This document shows, in pieces, positions 32,938 through 41,656 of a DNA stretch of 64,000 bases (within the stretch, counting starts at the first letter, position 1; every line of letters starts with the position of its first letter). Source of the DNA: Verrucomicrobiaceae bacterium UBA2429 (GTDB lineage: Bacteria; Verrucomicrobiota; Verrucomicrobiia; Verrucomicrobiales; Verrucomicrobiaceae); the NCBI GenBank assembly GCA_002343505.1, contig DDQZ01000038.1, positions 719-64,718 of the forward strand, given 5' to 3'. The notes under the pieces were generated by a model, which was not told the origin of the DNA, did not search any database, and worked only from the letters and a program-made list of their open reading frames with translations. The translations under genes and the position numbers were made by a program.

Positions 32938-34086
32938 TCAGCGTCCGCGCACAAACTCCAGCGCCGCTTGGATGCCGGCCAGATCCTCCTCGAAGCTCCA
33001 GCGGTTGATGATCTCCAGGCTCGCCCGCCCCGCGCTCTCGCGCAGGGAAGCATCCAGCAGGAAGGGCCGCAGCACCTCCGCCAGCGCCCGCGCATCCCCG
33101 GCGGGAAAAACCGCTCCATTCACCCCCGGCCGCACCAAGTCCGGCCAGCACCCCACACGATCACTCGCGATCACGGGCCTGCCCGCATTCATCACCTCAT
33201 TCACCACCAAGCCAAACGGCTCATAGGTGGAGGGAATCACGAACACATCGCACAGATCATAAAGTGCAGGCAATTCCGACTGGTTTTTGAAACCGGCAAA
33301 CCGCGCCCTTCCCGGCAACAGCTCATCCGTGAGCTTTTCCAGAGCGGGCCGCAGCTCACCATCCCCCACCACCAGGAGCCGGGCTTGCACATCTGCGGTC
33401 AAAAGCCCCATCGCCCGGATCAGGGTAGCCGCGTCTTTTTTGCCGATCAGCTTGCCGCAGAACAAAATCACCGGCAGCCCAGATTCCAGCCCCAGACTGC
33501 GCCGCAAATTTTCGCGTGCCGGGCGGGCCTCTTTCGAGCGGTTTTGGAAGAAGGCGTTGTCCACCGCGTAGGGCACCGGAAAAACGCGCGCTTCAGGCAC
33601 TCCGTAGGCCCGGTAAAAGGCCGCGTTTTGAGTGCCCACGGCCAGGCATGCCGAAGCCCGGCGCAAACGCCAGGTGTGAAAGCAGCGATGTGCCAGCCGC
33701 CGCAAACGTCCGCCGCGCACACCGTCCAGAGTACTGTCTCCACGAACCAAAAGGGGCAGCCGCAAACGACGAGCCGTGTCCCACGCAGCCAAGTCCATCG
33801 GCTGGCTCCAGCCATGCGCCCACACAGCCTCGGCTCCCCACTCCCGGGCATGAAGCTCCAGGCGGCGGGACAAAGCGGGGCGGTCTTCCGGCGGTCCCAG
33901 CACCTGCGAATCATAGCCTTCCATCAGCGGCCTGTCCCACGCCAACTCGCGGTTGAATTCGGGGTCGAAAAATCGCTCTTCTCCCCGCGCGTAGATTACA
34001 GATAGCTCCACCCCCCCGGATGCCAGATATCGGATCATCGGGCTCTGGTACTGGACCGGGTGCGGAAGGGCGTAGAGGAGTTTCAC
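32938..34086 (-). CDS. glycosyltransferase family 4
   Basis: A 382-aa GT-B enzyme starting at GTG 34086 (reads KLLYALPHPVQYQSPMIRYL after the initiator). The long open frame upstream is antisense to the neighbour. It has VWAHGWSQPMDLAAW, LPVILFCGKLIGKKDAATLI (KK donor loop), ARLLVVGDGEL, and STYEPFGLVVNEVMNAG (E-x7-E). No strong Shine-Dalgarno precedes the GTG. It starts 12 bases after the exostosin-like gene ends. Confidence 0.85.
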   Translation of the reverse strand: MKLLYALPHPVQYQSPMIRYLASGGVELSVIYARGEERFFDPEFNRELAWDRPLMEGYDSQVLGPPEDRPALSRRLELHAREWGAEAVWAHGWSQPMDLAAWDTARRLRLPLLVRGDSTLDGVRGGRLRRLAHRCFHTWRLRRASACLAVGTQNAAFYRAYGVPEARVFPVPYAVDNAFFQNRSKEARPARENLRRSLGLESGLPVILFCGKLIGKKDAATLIRAMGLLTADVQARLLVVGDGELRPALEKLTDELLPGRARFAGFKNQSELPALYDLCDVFVIPSTYEPFGLVVNEVMNAGRPVIASDRVGCWPDLVRPGVNGAVFPAGDARALAEVLRPFLLDASLRESAGRASLEIINRWSFEEDLAGIQAALEFVRGR

Positions 34087-34097
34087 GGCATTTGCAG

Positions 34098-35078
34098 TCA
34101 GCGCCGGAGCAGCCGTTGGGTGATGATCTGCAGGCGCGCCTGGAGAGCTGCGCCATTGTGATGCTTCAGCATCTCCCACCGGCCACGCATTTTGCCGGGC
34201 AGCCGGGCTGATGCCAGAGGCGTGGATGCATCGCCATAGGTCTTGCACATCACATCCGTCACTCTGCGGCTTATCTGGTATTGGACCTGTGACCACCAGG
34301 TTTGAATCTCCTCCTGCCTGCGATCCAGCGCGTCCTTGTCTGACATCAACGACCGCATGACGCCCGCCGCCTGGCGCCAGGTGTTCACAGACGGCAGAGG
34401 GTGCGGCCCCAAAAGCCGCGTGTAATAGTCGAGCCAGGGCCTTTGCTCCACGATGGGTATCGCGCCGGCATCCAGCGCCTCGTACAACCGGAAACTCTCC
34501 AGATTCACATTGCCCATGGGACATGGAACAAACACGGACTCATGCAGAAGCGCGCGGTAGGCGTCTGACTCCAGCATCGGTCCGGCAGCCCGCACCCCCG
34601 CGGTCAGGCGCAGGCAGTGAGGCTGCACACAGCGCAGGCAGTCCAGCATGGCGCCGCGCGTGGAAGTCACCTGCCCGGCGAAACTCCACACATGCTTTCT
34701 TTCTGAGGCGGCCGGCAGCCCGCCCGCGCTCCGCGATTCCCGGCACGGTCCCAGAGGGATCTGAGTGATGCCATCATGATTGAGCGCTGAATGATGGTAA
34801 TTGCGAATCACATGGCTGAAGTGCCTGTAAACCTCCAACGGGGAGCGGTACCATTCATCGCTGACATGAAAAAGCACCACTCCGGCAGTGCTCCCCAAGC
34901 GCTGCAGCAACGCGGGCTTCAGACAGCCAAGGTCCGAACATAGCACAATCGAGTTTTCCACCACATGCTCCTGCCCGGCATTTGTCAGCCAGGGAGTTTC
35001 CTCCCAGCCAAGCAGGCGCTGCAGCCATGCGGGCTCGGCGAACCAGCCTCCATGATAACAGAGAAATTCGCGCTTCAT
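34098..35078 (-). CDS. exostosin/GT47-like protein
   Basis: A 326-aa protein. The C-terminal half carries LESFRLYEALDAGAIPIVEQ, then WLDYYTRLLG, the nucleotide-sugar-binding signature of exostosin-like (GT47) transferases. The middle reads KHVWSFAGQVTSTRGAMLDC, which matches the strand before the donor site in that family. There is no signal peptide or membrane anchor, unlike eukaryotic members. Its ATG directly follows the stop of a 64-aa open frame. Confidence 0.65.
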   Translation of the reverse strand: MKREFLCYHGGWFAEPAWLQRLLGWEETPWLTNAGQEHVVENSIVLCSDLGCLKPALLQRLGSTAGVVLFHVSDEWYRSPLEVYRHFSHVIRNYHHSALNHDGITQIPLGPCRESRSAGGLPAASERKHVWSFAGQVTSTRGAMLDCLRCVQPHCLRLTAGVRAAGPMLESDAYRALLHESVFVPCPMGNVNLESFRLYEALDAGAIPIVEQRPWLDYYTRLLGPHPLPSVNTWRQAAGVMRSLMSDKDALDRRQEEIQTWWSQVQYQISRRVTDVMCKTYGDASTPLASARLPGKMRGRWEMLKHHNGAALQARLQIITQRLLRR

Positions 35079-35273
35079 TCACTGCCCTCCTGACGGAGCC
35101 TTGCCGGCCCCGCGAATGTCATGGTCTGCCTCAAGCAAGCGGTTCAACGCACTGCCCTCTGCAATGCCCAGGCGCTCCTGCCGACACACATTTTCCTCAA
35201 AAAAATGCCAGATATCCCCGAAGACGCGGCAGTTCGGCGGTGCCTTCGAGCATCCAGACGTCAGATCCCTCAC
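35079..35273 (-). CDS. small ORF, possible gene fragment (64 aa)
   Basis: The stop (35079-35081) abuts the ATG of the exostosin-like gene, the arrangement of coupled genes. The product is charged with two N-terminal Cys (CSKAPPNC) and a helical end (SALNRLLEADHDIRGAG). I recognise no family. It may be the 3' end of a truncated transferase or a real small protein. The rest of the gap, 35274-35440, is lower in GC than the cluster and holds no gene I can support. Confidence 0.3.
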   Translation of the reverse strand: MRDLTSGCSKAPPNCRVFGDIWHFFEENVCRQERLGIAEGSALNRLLEADHDIRGAGKAPSGGQ

Positions 35274-35440
35274 TATTCACCTAGAGCACAGTGACAGTCT
35301 CGTCCACGAGGTCATCAACACGTTCGTTGTGCTCATCCCAACCTGGAGGCGATGCCGCCCCAGCATAAATCACACAATAATACAGCGTGGCACGAAGTTG
35401 CGCAGGGAGCGCCTGAAACATTTGTCGCGCCTACAGATGT

Positions 35441-36379
35441 TCAAGGGGCAGCGTGATAAAAGCGGCTCAAAACGACCGCAGTTTTCATTTGCGCCCTCCG
35501 AAGCCAAACTTGACGATTGCTCCACGATTGGACGGGGGCACAAGCATAGTACCAGTAACGCCGATGAGCGTTCCCCACCCCGCGTCCATTTATCAGCAAA
35601 TCGAGCAAGTAGTGTTTTCTCCAAGGTTTTGGAGAATCTGCGGCGTGCCAGACGACGCTCATCCCCGGAGTGAAACCCATACCCTCGGGACCAAGGCTGC
35701 TAACGATCTCCGGATGCGCAAGAGCAGCGATGTTCAACGTGTCCTGGTCGGTGCCGAAGAAGAAGTCCAAACGGGAGCCTGGCTTGAGCTTCTCAAGCGG
35801 CACGCCCACTGCGGGCAGTTCTACAAGCGCCCGCTGCCAGGTTTCCAGGAGAACACGATCCCCGCGACTAACTCCAATGAACCCAGAGTTGAAACCGCTG
35901 CTCATTGCAGGATCAAGCACGAGGCCGAGACGCTCGCGTGCGAAGACTGCCCAGGCGCGGCGCAGGTAGTGATGAGGGGCGAGTTTGGGAAAGCAGCAGT
36001 CTTCGCACAAAGCCACACCCTGCTCGGACCATCTTTCGAAAAAGGACCAGGAGGTATCCACGACGACATCAGGATCGGCATACCAGACTGTTCCAGCTGT
36101 CGGCTCCAGACGGTCGAGCAAATCGAGCATGAAATGTGGTTTCACATGGGCCAGCAACCAGGGTGTGTCCAACAACTCGAGTCGCACCCGCACCGCGCCA
36201 ACCCGCCAGCCACCGTCAGAATGACGCTCCAGCGACTCCAGCCAGGGCGGCGACGTGCCGCGCCAGCCGATGAAAAATACGCCGGTGAAACCGTTGCGCA
36301 CCAGCGAGTTCAGCAGTGCGGCAACCCCGTGATGGTAATCGCCCTCGCCGAGGGTGCAGAAGACATGGGGCGATGTCAT
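35441..36379 (-). CDS. nucleotide-diphospho-sugar transferase-like protein
   Basis: A 312-aa protein starting HVFCTLGEGDYHHGVAALLN, the pattern of GT-A (GT8-like) enzymes. It contains VWYADPDVVVDTSWSFFERW with the metal-binding D-x-D, SSGFNSGFIGVSR, and FFFGTDQDTLNIAAL (second conserved acidic block). It is likely to be a sugar transferase, family not certain. It differs from its neighbours in having lower GC and more even codon use, as does the next gene, which suggests recent joining to the cluster. Confidence 0.65.
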   Translation of the reverse strand: MTSPHVFCTLGEGDYHHGVAALLNSLVRNGFTGVFFIGWRGTSPPWLESLERHSDGGWRVGAVRVRLELLDTPWLLAHVKPHFMLDLLDRLEPTAGTVWYADPDVVVDTSWSFFERWSEQGVALCEDCCFPKLAPHHYLRRAWAVFARERLGLVLDPAMSSGFNSGFIGVSRGDRVLLETWQRALVELPAVGVPLEKLKPGSRLDFFFGTDQDTLNIAALAHPEIVSSLGPEGMGFTPGMSVVWHAADSPKPWRKHYLLDLLINGRGVGNAHRRYWYYACAPVQSWSNRQVWLRRAQMKTAVVLSRFYHAAP

Positions 36380-36384
36380 GGCAA

Positions 36385-37176
36385 TCAGCGGGCCGCCAGC
36401 GGCAGTGGCACGATACGACCTTCACGGCAGTACCCCAACATTAGGGTAGTGCCATCTATCAGGCGCAGTGGCCAGCCGTGTTTGGTGATCTGCATTTTCA
36501 AGTATTGAGCGACACCATAGAGTGTGGCATCATGCCAGACGATCCAGCCACCCGTTGATTTGACGAGCTGGCGCGCCACCTCGGTGTCGTTCTCCACATA
36601 GGCGCGTGTGTGCGAGCCGTCGATAAAGACAATATCCATCGCGCCTGCGTATGCTTTGAAGTCAAAGGTCGCGGAATCGCCGAAGACTTGCTCAATGCGC
36701 GCCGCCTCCGGCGTGTCGAGGAAGCGCTTGCCGCTGGTGACCTTTACGTTGAGCACACTGTCGCCGGTGCATTCACCGGATGAGTTCGTGCTTTTGCCGG
36801 GCGGTAGGTTTAGCGTGGTCAACTGACCCTGGTCCGGCAAATTTATCGCCATAGCGCGGGATGACCGACCATCATAGGTGCCGATCTCGAAGACCCGTTC
36901 GGCACTGGCGGCCTTGACCAGAGCAGCGAGACAGACCAATTCATACTCGCTGGTGTTGTGGTCGAGGGATTTGAGCGGACCAACAGTGATCACGAAGGGT
37001 TCTGGCAGCAGCCGCGACAAGGCAATACGATTCAATACAAACGGGTCACGGCACACCGATAATAAACGTAGCGAGCGCCAGCGTGATGAGCGGCTGAACG
37101 GGAAAGTCAACAAGTGCCAGATGGAATATGCCAGGCCGGTCAGGGCTGAATCGAGCTGCTGTAGAACTGCGGACAT
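36385..37176 (-). CDS. class I SAM-dependent methyltransferase (Methyltransf_24-like)
   Basis: A 263-aa protein from ATG 37176 (MSAVLQQLDSALTG); ATG 37188 is also open. It has ERVFEIGTYDGRSSRAMAIN (SAM loop), DIVFIDGSHTRAYVEND (the family motif with Asp and His), and GGWIVWHDATLYGVAQYL. These are the marks of Methyltransf_24 / cephalosporin-hydroxylase-like enzymes. An amphipathic N-terminal region precedes the domain. GC is lower than in the flanking genes. A 175-bp AT-richer gap upstream, 37177-37351, could hold a promoter, but I see no clear one. Confidence 0.75.
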   Translation of the reverse strand: MSAVLQQLDSALTGLAYSIWHLLTFPFSRSSRWRSLRLLSVCRDPFVLNRIALSRLLPEPFVITVGPLKSLDHNTSEYELVCLAALVKAASAERVFEIGTYDGRSSRAMAINLPDQGQLTTLNLPPGKSTNSSGECTGDSVLNVKVTSGKRFLDTPEAARIEQVFGDSATFDFKAYAGAMDIVFIDGSHTRAYVENDTEVARQLVKSTGGWIVWHDATLYGVAQYLKMQITKHGWPLRLIDGTTLMLGYCREGRIVPLPLAAR

Positions 37177-37351
37177 AATTGGTAACAAACAATTGCCAGA
37201 TCTGAATGAGTTTTCATTAAAAGACGTGGATCATCCCGGATTGCGGCATCTCCAGCTAAGATGCCACTTCATGGTGGCAATCCCTCCTGCTGAGGGTGCA
37301 AAGACTTGAGTGGTTGGTGTTTGAAACAAAAGGTTCAATTCGCCCCCCTAG

Positions 37352-38233
37352 TCATATGGCATCCACCGCCTGTTCGTGTCGCGTCCACCATATATTGTTT
37401 TCCAAGGGTCTATCTCCAAAAGTTAAAGGATTGCCAAGCACATCATGCGCCGAATAATTTTTGGAATGAAGCAAATCCCAGATGGCTCGGAACTGAGCCA
37501 CTCCTGCTACCGCAGGTTCTTGCTCCAGCACTAAATGAGGAGGAGCTCCGGACGAATCCAAGTCCATGCCGAGGAGAGCCTCAAACTCGTGGCCTTCGAC
37601 ATCCATTTTCATCAGAGTCACCGCCGGGTTCCCCGCAGCGTCCAGCACGGAGCGCAGTGTGGTGGAATGAACCCACAGGGCATCCGCTCCCGCTGTTTCG
37701 CTGAGCCTGCCGGTGCCAAAGTTCCCCGGATGCGGGGCGGCCAGCTTCATCAGTGATGAGGATGAGGAGAGCGCGGCGGCGAAGATTTCCATGGAAGCCT
37801 GCGGATTCAAAAAACGATGCTCATGGAGCAGGCTCACGGCTTGAGGCAGGGCATCCACCGCCAGGCAGCGCACGCCGGGGATGCCCGCCAGAGTCAACGA
37901 ATAGAGACCGAAGTTTGCCCCGGCGTCGAGGAAGACACCACCTCCAGCCATGATCCTGACAGCCAGGGACAGCGAGAGCGGTTCAAAGGACTGCTTCGTG
38001 CACAATGCGTAGCCGATGTGCTCCAACGGGTTGATGGTAAGGCGGATGCCGCGCCCATTGACCAACCTCAGCCTGCGCCGCGCATGACGCAGGGCCAGAA
38101 GATGAAGCAGGCGCTCCCGCCCTTTGAAGCGCGGCAGTTTTTTGTGAAGGTGGAAGAGCAGTGCTCCCCGGCATTCGGCAGGCCGCCAGTCGAGGCATTC
38201 GCGGATGAGATTTTCGGTGGTGTCGCGAGTCAT
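37352..38233 (-). CDS. FkbM-family methyltransferase
   Basis: A 293-aa SAM methyltransferase from ATG 38233. It has GGGVFLDAGANFGLYSLTLA (SAM loop), VRCLAVDALPQAVSLL, and LMKMDVEGHEFEALLGMDLD (signature). The N-terminal 70 residues are basic and helical. Its start is five bases from the stop of another FkbM gene (38238), and the two proteins share the same architecture, which suggests an old tandem duplication. Confidence 0.85.
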   Translation of the reverse strand: MTRDTTENLIRECLDWRPAECRGALLFHLHKKLPRFKGRERLLHLLALRHARRRLRLVNGRGIRLTINPLEHIGYALCTKQSFEPLSLSLAVRIMAGGGVFLDAGANFGLYSLTLAGIPGVRCLAVDALPQAVSLLHEHRFLNPQASMEIFAAALSSSSSLMKLAAPHPGNFGTGRLSETAGADALWVHSTTLRSVLDAAGNPAVTLMKMDVEGHEFEALLGMDLDSSGAPPHLVLEQEPAVAGVAQFRAIWDLLHSKNYSAHDVLGNPLTFGDRPLENNIWWTRHEQAVDAI

Positions 38234-38237
38234 GATT

Positions 38238-39092
38238 TCAAGACAGGGATTCGTTTGATGCCCTTTGGCGCGTGGTCTTGATCCACACTTCGCCATACTC
38301 CCGCAGCGGGTCGCTCTGGCCGGTGAGCGGCTCCATCTCCAAGTGATGGGCGCTCAGGAAATCCGCCACCGCCCGCGCGTCGTGGCCGGCGCTTTGCCAG
38401 GCGTAGGGGTGCATCTCGACGAGGAAGATCGTGCCCGGATTCGCCAGCAGACACGTCGCGCCCTTGAGCACGTTCAGCTCCCAGCCTTCCACATCAATCT
38501 TCACCAGTTTGGGGGTGATGAGATTGTCCCGGCAGTAGTCATCCAGACTCACCACTCGAACCTTGACCGGCTTCAAGGCGACAGGATCGGCTCCTGTGGG
38601 TGCAAGGGTGTTGCTCGGGTGAGTGCCCGCCATGTGCAGCACCGCCTCGCCGGAATCATCGCTGACAGCGGCAGGCACCAGCGTTACCGAGTCCGTGAGG
38701 CCGTTCAGCTTCAAATGCCTGCGCATCACCGCCTGGGAATCCGGCGCGGGCTCAAACGCGTGGACTTTGCCGCCTGGCCCCGTCAAGCGCGCGGCGAGCA
38801 TGGCATAAAGGCCAAATTGCGCGCCAACATCCAGCATGACATCACCGGGGTTGAGGCGCTGCTTGAGCCAGGACCAGACTTCGGGTTCGTAGGAATTGTC
38901 CAGAAAACGGCAGCGGGGATCGAGCCGGAGGACAGTCTCGCCATTCAAGCGGCGTGGAATGCCCCTGCCAAGGGTGGCGATCTCAAGTGCCAGGGTGTAA
39001 AGACGCGCGGGCAGGCTTTGGCTGCCGTGCATTTCGCTGACTCCGAGCAGACGACGCGCGGTGCGCAGCACGGTTTCCAAGGGATGGCTCAT
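38238..39092 (-). CDS. FkbM-family methyltransferase
   Basis: A 284-aa SAM methyltransferase from ATG 39092 (MSHPLETVLRTARR). It has DVMLDVGAQFGLYAMLAARL (SAM loop, with Gln replacing the more usual Asn), VHAFEPAPDSQAVMRRHL, and LVKIDVEGWELNVLKGATCL (signature). It lies directly after the flippase gene and before a second FkbM gene, and probably methylates a sugar of the repeat unit. Confidence 0.86.
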   Translation of the reverse strand: MSHPLETVLRTARRLLGVSEMHGSQSLPARLYTLALEIATLGRGIPRRLNGETVLRLDPRCRFLDNSYEPEVWSWLKQRLNPGDVMLDVGAQFGLYAMLAARLTGPGGKVHAFEPAPDSQAVMRRHLKLNGLTDSVTLVPAAVSDDSGEAVLHMAGTHPSNTLAPTGADPVALKPVKVRVVSLDDYCRDNLITPKLVKIDVEGWELNVLKGATCLLANPGTIFLVEMHPYAWQSAGHDARAVADFLSAHHLEMEPLTGQSDPLREYGEVWIKTTRQRASNESLS

Positions 39093-39123
39093 GAAGAAAA
39101 AATCGAGACTGCGTTTGACCGGC

Positions 39124-40413
39124 TCAGGCTGCGGCCGAGGGAACTGCCAACTGCCGCCAGCAGCGCAGCAGCACCCAGGCGAGCAGCGGGATTGACGCGA
39201 CAAGGTTCATTTTTAACACTCCCGCCACGGTATCCAATGGCATGATAGCGGCGCCGAGCATGTAGCCGAGGCAGGAGAGCAGGATGTTCAGCCAGGCGTG
39301 GCTCACCCAGCCGCGTACGACCATTAAACCCCAGCAAATTCCGGCAATCATGCCCAGCCCCTGGGAAGCCAGGGCCAGCGTCAGCTCCGGGCCGAGATTC
39401 GCATACTTCGCCCCCAGCAACCAAAGAAACCAACCCGGTTTCCAGGCTGCGACCGTCAGCACGACGGCTGTGCCTGCAAACGCCGCGCCAACCGCGAGCG
39501 CGAACCTGCGGCGCAGGATGCGCACGTCATGGATGCGGGCCATGGAGGGCGCGACGAGATGCGTAAAGGGCGCGCCGAAGGCGGCGAAGATGACGGCCAG
39601 CCGGGACAGCGCGCCAAGGTCGGCCACCTGCTCGACTCCGGCCAGCCAGCCGATGAGCCAGGTGGCGATCTGGCCCTGGACGCAGAAGAAGATGTGGTTG
39701 CCGTAAAGCGCGCGCACGAAGCCGGTGATCTCTCTCTGGTGTCCTGTGGCCGAGGGTGGAGGCAGTGTGAACTCGCGCGTTTGCCGCCGCACCAGCCAGG
39801 CATGGGAAAACGATGCCAGGATGGTGCCTGCGAACAAGGCGCGCGCGTCGCCCCATCCAAGCCAGAGCAGGCCTCCGCAGAGGACCAGCCGCACACAAGC
39901 CGCCAAAAGCTCCGCCAACTGTGCCTGGCGCGCGCGTGAATGCAGGCGCAGGGCCACTGTCAGCAAGGTGGCCAGCATGGCGGGCGCCATTCCCAGAGCG
40001 GCCAAACCGAGCAGGGCGCAGCTCATCGCTGGAGGTGTGCCGAGACGGTTGTAGAGATGCCAAAAGAAGGGTGCTGACAGCACAATGCCAGCGAGGGCCA
40101 GCCGGAGCGCCATGCGCCGGCCATCGGCCAGCAGGCGGGAGAACTCCGCCGCGTTTTGATAGACCCGCCCGCCGATGGAGGTGAGCGCGGTGGAGATGCC
40201 GCCATCGGCCAGCAGATGCAGCGTGGCGAGCATGGAGGCGGCGAGCGTGAACCACGCATAGGCGTCCTTTTCCATGGCGCGGATGAGCAGCAGCCCGGTG
40301 ACGGCGCTGACGCCCTGCACCAGCACCTGCATCCCGGCCACCTGCCCGGAAAGCGAGGCCCAGCGCCGCAGTGTGGCGAGCCTGGCTTGTTGGGTTTCCG
40401 GAAGCTTGAACAT
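39124..40413 (-). CDS. polysaccharide flippase-like membrane protein (Wzx/MATE-like)
   Basis: A 429-aa integral membrane protein with about twelve helices. It follows the Wzx/PST layout: first helix SGQVAGMQVLVQGVSAVTGL, then LLLIRAMEKDAYAWFTLAAS, and paired helices throughout. There is no cytoplasmic enzyme domain. It would carry lipid-linked repeat units across the inner membrane for the polymerase at 27156-28607. It could also be a distant lipid II flippase homologue, but context favours Wzx. A duplicated repeat lies upstream. Confidence 0.75.
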   Translation of the reverse strand: MFKLPETQQARLATLRRWASLSGQVAGMQVLVQGVSAVTGLLLIRAMEKDAYAWFTLAASMLATLHLLADGGISTALTSIGGRVYQNAAEFSRLLADGRRMALRLALAGIVLSAPFFWHLYNRLGTPPAMSCALLGLAALGMAPAMLATLLTVALRLHSRARQAQLAELLAACVRLVLCGGLLWLGWGDARALFAGTILASFSHAWLVRRQTREFTLPPPSATGHQREITGFVRALYGNHIFFCVQGQIATWLIGWLAGVEQVADLGALSRLAVIFAAFGAPFTHLVAPSMARIHDVRILRRRFALAVGAAFAGTAVVLTVAAWKPGWFLWLLGAKYANLGPELTLALASQGLGMIAGICWGLMVVRGWVSHAWLNILLSCLGYMLGAAIMPLDTVAGVLKMNLVASIPLLAWVLLRCWRQLAVPSAAA

Positions 40414-40538
40414 TCACGTGTGTTTCAAAGGGCAGGCGCGCTTGTCAAAACGCGAAGAGAGGAACCACGAATGGACACGAATGAGCACGAATGGGGTATG
40501 CGGGCTGCGGTGGGCGAGTGGCAGGCGGGAGCGGTTTC

Positions 40539-40554
40539 GCATTCTGGCGAATGC
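40539..40554. repeat. copy of GCATTC-GCCA-GAATGC stem-loop family
   Basis: GCATTC, TGGC, GAATGC on the plus strand (consensus orientation on the minus strand). It forms the right end of copy 1 of the tandem duplication. Confidence 0.6.
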
Positions 40555-40676
40555 GCCTACGGGCAGGAGTAGGCGCGCTTGCCAAAGCGCGGGGAGAGGA
40601 ACCATGAATGGACATGAATGAGCACGAATGGGGTATGCGGGCTGCGGTGGACAAGTGGCAGGCGGGAGCGGATTCC

Positions 40677-40692
40677 GCATTCTGGCGAATGC
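40677..40692. repeat. copy of GCATTC-GCCA-GAATGC stem-loop family
   Basis: GCATTC, TGGC, GAATGC, forming the right end of copy 2 of the tandem duplication, identical to 40539-40554. Confidence 0.6.
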
Positions 40693-40788
40693 GCCTACTG
40701 TTCAGTTTGCGAAATTCGTGTCTCTCCGTGTGCATTCGTGGTTCGGCTTTCCTGCTTTTCGCAGTCCGTTGACGCTGGCGTGATGGGG

Positions 40789-41655
40789 TCATGAAAACGA
40801 CAAGCCGGGCATTCTGCTCTCAATCATGCCCCTGCCTTCCTGTGTGAAGGCGATGAGGTCGGAGCCGGTGAAAGGCTCGCTTGTGTCGAGCGTGCGCGTG
40901 GCATGATGATAGACGCCGGGCGTGTAACCCTGGGCGCGCAGCCATTGGAGGAAGTCGCCTTCGTTTTGCCCAAAGGCGTGCAGGTGGCCGACGTGCTCGA
41001 AGGCCAGCACGGGCAGCGCGCCGCGCTCCATGAGTCCCGTCATGCCCCGCAGGGCCAGCCATTCCGCGCCTTCGACATCGAGCTTGCAAAAGTCCACCCG
41101 GGTTTGAGGGCCGAGCACTTCGTCGATCCGGGCGGCGGGGACGGTGGGTGAGTCTGAGGCAGGGGTTGTGATGCGCGTGAAAACATCACTGCCCTCCAGG
41201 CAGACCTCGCCGGCGGTGTCTGAGGCGGCCAGCGGGAGCACGTTCACTTCGTCGAGATGATTCACCTGCAACGTGTGGCGCAGGCGCTGCAAATTGCGCG
41301 GCTCCGGCTCGACGCAGGTGATGCGCCTTGTGCGTGTGGAGGCGAGCAGGGTGTGCAGGCCGGTGTTCGCGCCGACATCGAGGAAGTGATCGCCCTGCTG
41401 GAGGAATGCGTTCATGAACTGCAGCAGGTCCCAGTCATACCATTCGGAGCGATACATGACATGCTTGGCGATGATGCTGTCCGTGTGGCAGGGGTAAAGG
41501 CGCGCGCCAAAGACCGGCAGCAGTTTTGGCTCAGCACCCGGGCGCAGACGGCAGCGCAGGAACCAGCGGAAGGCCCGCCAGACGGCATGAAGACGACGAG
41601 GTTGATTGCCCGGGGCATTCCAGATTTCACGGAGAACTTGAAGGTGGGAAAGCAC
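40789..41655 (-). CDS. FkbM-family methyltransferase
   Basis: A 288-aa SAM methyltransferase. It has HFLDVGANTGLHTLLASTR (SAM loop), ITCVEPEPRNLQRLRHTL, and DFCKLDVEGAEWLALRGMTG (signature). A basic helical N-terminus precedes the domain. Its stop is just after the repeat region, and its start is one base from the stop of the upstream methyltransferase gene, so the two are surely co-translated. Confidence 0.86.
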   Translation of the reverse strand: MLSHLQVLREIWNAPGNQPRRLHAVWRAFRWFLRCRLRPGAEPKLLPVFGARLYPCHTDSIIAKHVMYRSEWYDWDLLQFMNAFLQQGDHFLDVGANTGLHTLLASTRTRRITCVEPEPRNLQRLRHTLQVNHLDEVNVLPLAASDTAGEVCLEGSDVFTRITTPASDSPTVPAARIDEVLGPQTRVDFCKLDVEGAEWLALRGMTGLMERGALPVLAFEHVGHLHAFGQNEGDFLQWLRAQGYTPGVYHHATRTLDTSEPFTGSDLIAFTQEGRGMIESRMPGLSFS

Positions 41656-41656
41656 G

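Larger units (their letters stand above)
40435..40698. repeat. tandem duplication of a 137-bp intergenic repeat
   Basis: Copy 1 (40435-40560) and copy 2 (40572-40698) are nearly identical. Each contains ATGAGCACGAATGG preceded by GAATGGACA (C or T)GAATG, then GGTATGCGGGCTGCGG, and ends in a GCATTC-TGGC-GAATGC hairpin followed by GCCTAC. The 375-bp gap 40414-40788 consists of this, plus a shorter AATTCGTGTCTCT element after it. I see no gene in it. It separates the flippase from an FkbM gene on the same strand. Confidence 0.8.

Noticed and set aside
40435..40698. CRISPR array
   Set aside because: Only two long units with a 137-bp period and no spacer-repeat alternation, and no cas genes are in the window.
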